From assembly GCA_030840515.1 (NCBI GenBank), contig JAVEEJ010000340.1, positions 1 to 15,261 on the forward strand: a DNA stretch of 15,261 nucleotides. Direction: 5' to 3'. The notes below the pieces were generated by a model. It made no database searches. It had not been told where the DNA came from and saw only the letters and a list, made by a program, of their open reading frames with translations. The stretch is from Frankiaceae bacterium. Its GTDB lineage: Bacteria > Actinomycetota > Actinomycetes > JAVEEJ01. Shown here in pieces: positions 12,233 to 15,261 of this stretch (positions are counted from its first letter, which is position 1; each line of letters begins with the position of its first letter). The translations under genes and the position numbers were made by a program.

Positions 12233-14989
12233 CTACAGGTCGGGGTCGGCGACGGTGCCGGCGCTTCTTGCGCCAGCCTGTGCCTGGCGGCCGAGTCCTT
12301 CGAGCTCGGCCCAGACCTTCGTCGCGCTGTCGACGCACAACACCACCAGGTCGCCTGGGTTGGCGCGCCGCACCGCTGAGCGCGTCGCCGCGATCTCGTC
12401 CAGCTCGAGCTCGAGCTCGCGGCAGCGCGCGCCTTCGTCCATCCGCGCGCGCACGCCCTCAGCCACGAGCCGGGCCGTCTCGCCCGCGGGTCTGCCGCGC
12501 AGGTTCGCGTCCTCGCGCACGACGATCGCGTCGAAGTGATCCGCGGCTACCGCACCCAGCTCGCGCATGTCGTCGTCGCGCCGGTCGCCGGCCGTGGAGA
12601 CCACCCCGATCGCGCGGCGGCGGGCTATCTCGGGTCCAGCGGACGGCTCCATGAGCTTGTCGACGAAGTCACCGAGCATCCGCATTCCCGGGGCGTTGTG
12701 GCAGTAGTCGACGACGACCTGCACTCCGCCGACGTCGACGATGTTGAGCCGTCCGGGCGCGAGGTAGTAGGAGGTGGTGAAGGTGCGCAGCCCCTGACGG
12801 ATGTCGTGCAGGTGCGCGCCGGCAGCGAACGCGGCGCCTGCCGCGGCCATCGCGTTCTGCACGTTCATGAGCGCCTTGCCACCGAACGTCGCGGGCAGCA
12901 GGTGCGTCCATGCCAGCTGCATCGAGCGCTTGCCGTGGCGGATCGCGATCATGTCGCCGAGCTCTGAGCGATCGAGTACGACGGCCCGGCCGCCACGACG
13001 GCAGTGGTCCTCCACCAGGTCGCGCTCCACTGTTCCGGGGTCGCTCATCGTGAACCACACGACCTCGCCGGAGCAGGCGCGGCGCATCGGCCGCACCAAT
13101 GGGTCGTCCGCGTTGAGCACGGCGGCCCCGTCACGAGGAACCGCCTCGACGACGACCTGCTTGACGGCGGCCAGGTCCTGCACCGTCTCGATGCCGCGAA
13201 GTCCGAGGTGGTCGGAGGCGACGTTGAGCACCACGCCCACGTCGTTGCGCTCGTAGCCGAGTCCCTCGCGCAGGATCCCCCCACGCGCGACCTCGAAGAC
13301 CGCGAAGTCCACTCGCGGGTTCTGCAGCACCATGCGGGCGCTCTTCGGCCCGCTGGCGTCAGCCCGGATCACCAGCCGCTGGTCGATGACGACGCCGTCG
13401 GTGGACGTCATGCCGACCTTGTGGCCCATGCCCTTGAAGATGTGGGCGACCATGCGCGCGGTCGTCGTCTTCCCGTTGGTGCCCGTGATCGCGATGATCG
13501 GGATGCGGCTGGGGGCGCTGGGGGGGAAGAGCAGGTCCACGACCGGCTTGGCGACGTACTGCGGCTCGCCGACCGTCGGGTGAGTGTGCATCCGGAAACC
13601 AGGAGCGGCGTTGACCTCGACGATCGCGCCGCCGCGGTCGCGCACCGGCTCGGAGATGTCAGGGCAGATGAAGTCGATGCCGGCGACGTCGAGTCCGACG
13701 ACGCGGGCGGCCTCTTCGGCGATCTCGACGTTGTCGGGGTGGGCCTCCATCGTGCGGTCGATCGAGATGCCGCCCGTGGACATGTTGCCGGTCAGGGTGA
13801 GCTTGACGGTCACGCCCGTCGGTGGGATGTCGTCCATGGCGAAGCCCTGCTCAGCCGCGAGCGCGACAGCGGCCGCGTCCACCTTGATGCGGGTGAGCAC
13901 CTTCTCGTGGCCGACACCGCGACGTGGGTCTGCGTTGGTGCGCTCGACCAGCTCGCTCACCGTGTGGATGCCGTCGCCGATCACGTGGGCAGGGACCCGC
14001 TCGGCCACGGCCACCATCCGACCGCCGACCACCAGGACCCGGTAGTCGTTGCCCGTCACGTAGTTCTCGACGAGCACCCAGCCGCGTCGTGACTGCTCCT
14101 CGGCGATCGGGTAGTTGGCCCGCACGTCCTCGGCGTTGCGCAGGTCAAGGCACACGCCGCGGCCGTGGTTGCCGTCGAGCGGCTTGACCACGACCGGGTA
14201 GCCGATGCGCTCGGCGTACTCGACCGCCTCGTCCGCGTCCCGCACGCTCTGCGACCGCGGAACCGGAAGACCGGCCGCAGCCATGAGCTTGGTGGTGAGC
14301 TCTTTGTCGCCGGCGATGTCGACGGCGAGGGCAGCTGTGCCAGACGTCATGGTGGCGCGGATCCGCTTGGCGTGAACGCCTTGTCCGAGCTGCACCAGGG
14401 AGTGCTCGTTGAGCCGGATGTAGGGGATGTCGCGGCTGACCGCTTCGTCGATGATGGCCTGGGTCGACGGGCCGAACGCGGTGCGCTCGGCGCCCACGAG
14501 CAGCTCCTCGAGCGCGACCGCGAAGTCGAAGTCCGGCTCCGGCTCGATGAGGTGGTTCACCAGGCGCACGGCGAGCTTGCCTGCAGCCAACCCGACCCGT
14601 TCGTCGGCGTACCCGTAGATCACGTTGTAGCGGCCGGTCTGCCCCGTCCCACGGGTCTTGCCCCGGCGGATCTCGGCGCCCGCCGCGCGCTGCAGCTCCA
14701 GCGCGACGTGCTCCGCGACGTGGCCGACCCAGGTCCCCTCGTGCAGCCGTTCGGCGAAGCCACCCTTGCGTCCCCGGGAGCACGAGTGCTCGCCCACACC
14801 CGGCAGCAGCGACAGCAGCGCGTCGGCGAACCCTGGCAGCCGGTCGGTGGGGAACTCCTCGAGCACCCCGAGGTCGACGACCAAGTGGATGGCGGGGTCG
14901 TAGGACCAGATGTTGGGTCCCCGGTAGACCCGGCTCTCGACGATCTGCAGCTCCGGCTTGGCGGTGAGCTGCTCGGTGTCGGCGCTCAC
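12233..14989 (-). CDS. cphA: Cyanophycin synthetase CphA
   Basis: The 918-residue enzyme polymerises Asp and Arg into cyanophycin, a nitrogen reserve, using two ATP per Asp-Arg unit. The N-terminal domain (about 1-165) carries the conserved EHSCSRGRKGGF and HVAEHVALELQ segments. The ATP-grasp domain (about 166-490) attaches Asp to the backbone; VVVKPLDGNHGRGV (267-280) and the metal-binding EVNAAPGFRMH (458-468) are intact. The Mur ligase domain (about 495-918) attaches Arg to the Asp side chain; its P-loop GTNGKTT is at 503-509, with DHLGL at 593-597. Length and domain order match characterised CphA1. The GTG at 14989 was chosen because AGGGA lies eight bases upstream and the start follows the cyanophycinase stop by 13 bases; the 30-residue in-frame extension would overlap that gene. 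Downstream it converges on the CphA-like ligase gene. Confidence 0.95.
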   Translation of the reverse strand: MSADTEQLTAKPELQIVESRVYRGPNIWSYDPAIHLVVDLGVLEEFPTDRLPGFADALLSLLPGVGEHSCSRGRKGGFAERLHEGTWVGHVAEHVALELQRAAGAEIRRGKTRGTGQTGRYNVIYGYADERVGLAAGKLAVRLVNHLIEPEPDFDFAVALEELLVGAERTAFGPSTQAIIDEAVSRDIPYIRLNEHSLVQLGQGVHAKRIRATMTSGTAALAVDIAGDKELTTKLMAAAGLPVPRSQSVRDADEAVEYAERIGYPVVVKPLDGNHGRGVCLDLRNAEDVRANYPIAEEQSRRGWVLVENYVTGNDYRVLVVGGRMVAVAERVPAHVIGDGIHTVSELVERTNADPRRGVGHEKVLTRIKVDAAAVALAAEQGFAMDDIPPTGVTVKLTLTGNMSTGGISIDRTMEAHPDNVEIAEEAARVVGLDVAGIDFICPDISEPVRDRGGAIVEVNAAPGFRMHTHPTVGEPQYVAKPVVDLLFPPSAPSRIPIIAITGTNGKTTTARMVAHIFKGMGHKVGMTSTDGVVIDQRLVIRADASGPKSARMVLQNPRVDFAVFEVARGGILREGLGYERNDVGVVLNVASDHLGLRGIETVQDLAAVKQVVVEAVPRDGAAVLNADDPLVRPMRRACSGEVVWFTMSDPGTVERDLVEDHCRRGGRAVVLDRSELGDMIAIRHGKRSMQLAWTHLLPATFGGKALMNVQNAMAAAGAAFAAGAHLHDIRQGLRTFTTSYYLAPGRLNIVDVGGVQVVVDYCHNAPGMRMLGDFVDKLMEPSAGPEIARRRAIGVVSTAGDRRDDDMRELGAVAADHFDAIVVREDANLRGRPAGETARLVAEGVRARMDEGARCRELELELDEIAATRSAVRRANPGDLVVLCVDSATKVWAELEGLGRQAQAGARSAGTVADPDL

Positions 14990-15002
14990 GGGAGTTCCCT
15001 GC

Positions 15003-15261
15003 TCATGCCGACTCCTCGTCAGGCTGCGGCTTTCGCGCGCGGCGTCGGGCGCTGCGCGCAACAGCCGTGTCATAGGCACCCTCCGCCGCGATGCGCCGGC
15101 TCAGCGCCGCCACGTCCCGGTTGGCGACCTCGATCGAGGGATCCGCGACCGCCATCGGCATACCCACCAGGACGCGGTTACGCAGGTCGAAGATGGCACC
15201 CGCCGGCAGCGAGTGCAGCACCACTCCGGAGACGAGCAACGGCGAGGTCCGCTTGGCCGAC
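15003..15261 (-). CDS. cphB: Probable cyanophycinase, C-terminal end only
   Basis: Only the last 85 complete codons are in the window; the gene enters from the right edge. The visible part reads SAKRTSPLLVSGVVLHSLPA, then GAIFDLRNRVLVG. This matches my recollection of the closing strands of cyanophycinase, a serine hydrolase that releases Asp-Arg dipeptides from cyanophycin. The catalytic Ser region lies outside the window, so activity cannot be judged. The last 30 or so residues are Ala/Arg-rich and end in an acidic tail. Its stop codon is 13 bases from the cphA start, the usual cphB-cphA operon order, which supports the assignment. Confidence 0.8.
   Translation of the reverse strand, partial: SAKRTSPLLVSGVVLHSLPAGAIFDLRNRVLVGMPMAVADPSIEVANRDVAALSRRIAAEGAYDTAVARSARRRARKPQPDEESA

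Noticed and set aside
11985..12539. A plus-strand frame through the palindrome encoding FARHAGVSREFGDR
   Set aside because: The peptide is produced by the palindrome itself; almost the same peptide appears on the opposite strand. The rest of the frame lies over cphA and has no protein character.
13004..14092. A 362-codon plus-strand frame opposite cphA
   Set aside because: It lies wholly within the ATP-grasp and Mur coding sequence of cphA; the composition is that of a mirror frame and there is no start context.
14990..15079. A 30-residue N-terminal extension of CphA from an upstream in-frame start
   Set aside because: It would overlap the cyanophycinase coding end, is Arg/Ser-rich, and lies before the conserved beginning of CphA. 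The GTG at 14989 has a ribosome site and the expected operon spacing.

Overview
The window is very GC-rich bacterial DNA with tightly packed genes. Most of the starts chosen here are GTG. It looks like a chromosomal segment of an actinobacterium: it has a MabA-like/InhA-like FabG-enoyl reductase pair, a cyanophycin operon with an additional CphA-like Mur ligase, and start codons that fit leaderless transcripts. It is not obviously mycobacterial, because the enoyl reductase lacks the long InhA substrate loop. Genus cannot be fixed from the sequence alone. No rRNA, tRNA, CRISPR array, transposase or prophage gene was seen. No gene-free stretch exceeds 300 bases; the longest is about 210 bases (4154-4362).

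Region 1 (1-4153, minus strand) reads as one operon in the order STAS-domain protein, quinone oxidoreductase-like MDR protein, TldD, TldE. TldE runs off the left edge. The last three genes are joined by a Shine-Dalgarno overlapping a stop codon (before tldD) and a GTGA overlap (tldD/tldE). TldD and TldE together form a heteromeric metalloprotease that digests or trims peptides.

Region 2 (4154-5834, plus strand) holds a 210-base divergent control region followed by fabG and an InhA-type enoyl-ACP reductase. The two overlap by one base and supply the two reductive steps of type II fatty acid elongation.

Region 3 (5866-10396, minus strand) carries envelope and accessory functions. A TetR regulator is followed by a class II aldolase/adducin-like protein and, one base later, a lipoprotein N-acetylmuramoyl-L-alanine amidase. 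A secreted CAP-domain protein with its own promoter candidate comes next, then an unrecognised secreted Pro/Thr-rich protein with a C-terminal membrane segment.

Region 4 (10420-15261) is the cyanophycin locus. On the minus strand, the end of a probable cyanophycinase gene is followed 11 bases after its stop codon by a full-length cyanophycin synthetase (918 aa). Converging on it from the plus strand is a 559-aa CphA-like Mur ligase that keeps the CphA-type N-terminus and Mur ligase module but has no ATP-grasp domain. This gene is divergent from the TetR gene across only 23 bases, where two back-to-back TANNNT -10 boxes suggest leaderless transcription both ways. A large, nearly perfect palindrome lies between the two converging ligase genes. 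The CphA-like ligase next to a complete cyanophycin operon, under a probable TetR switch, is the most promising candidate for an undescribed function here.
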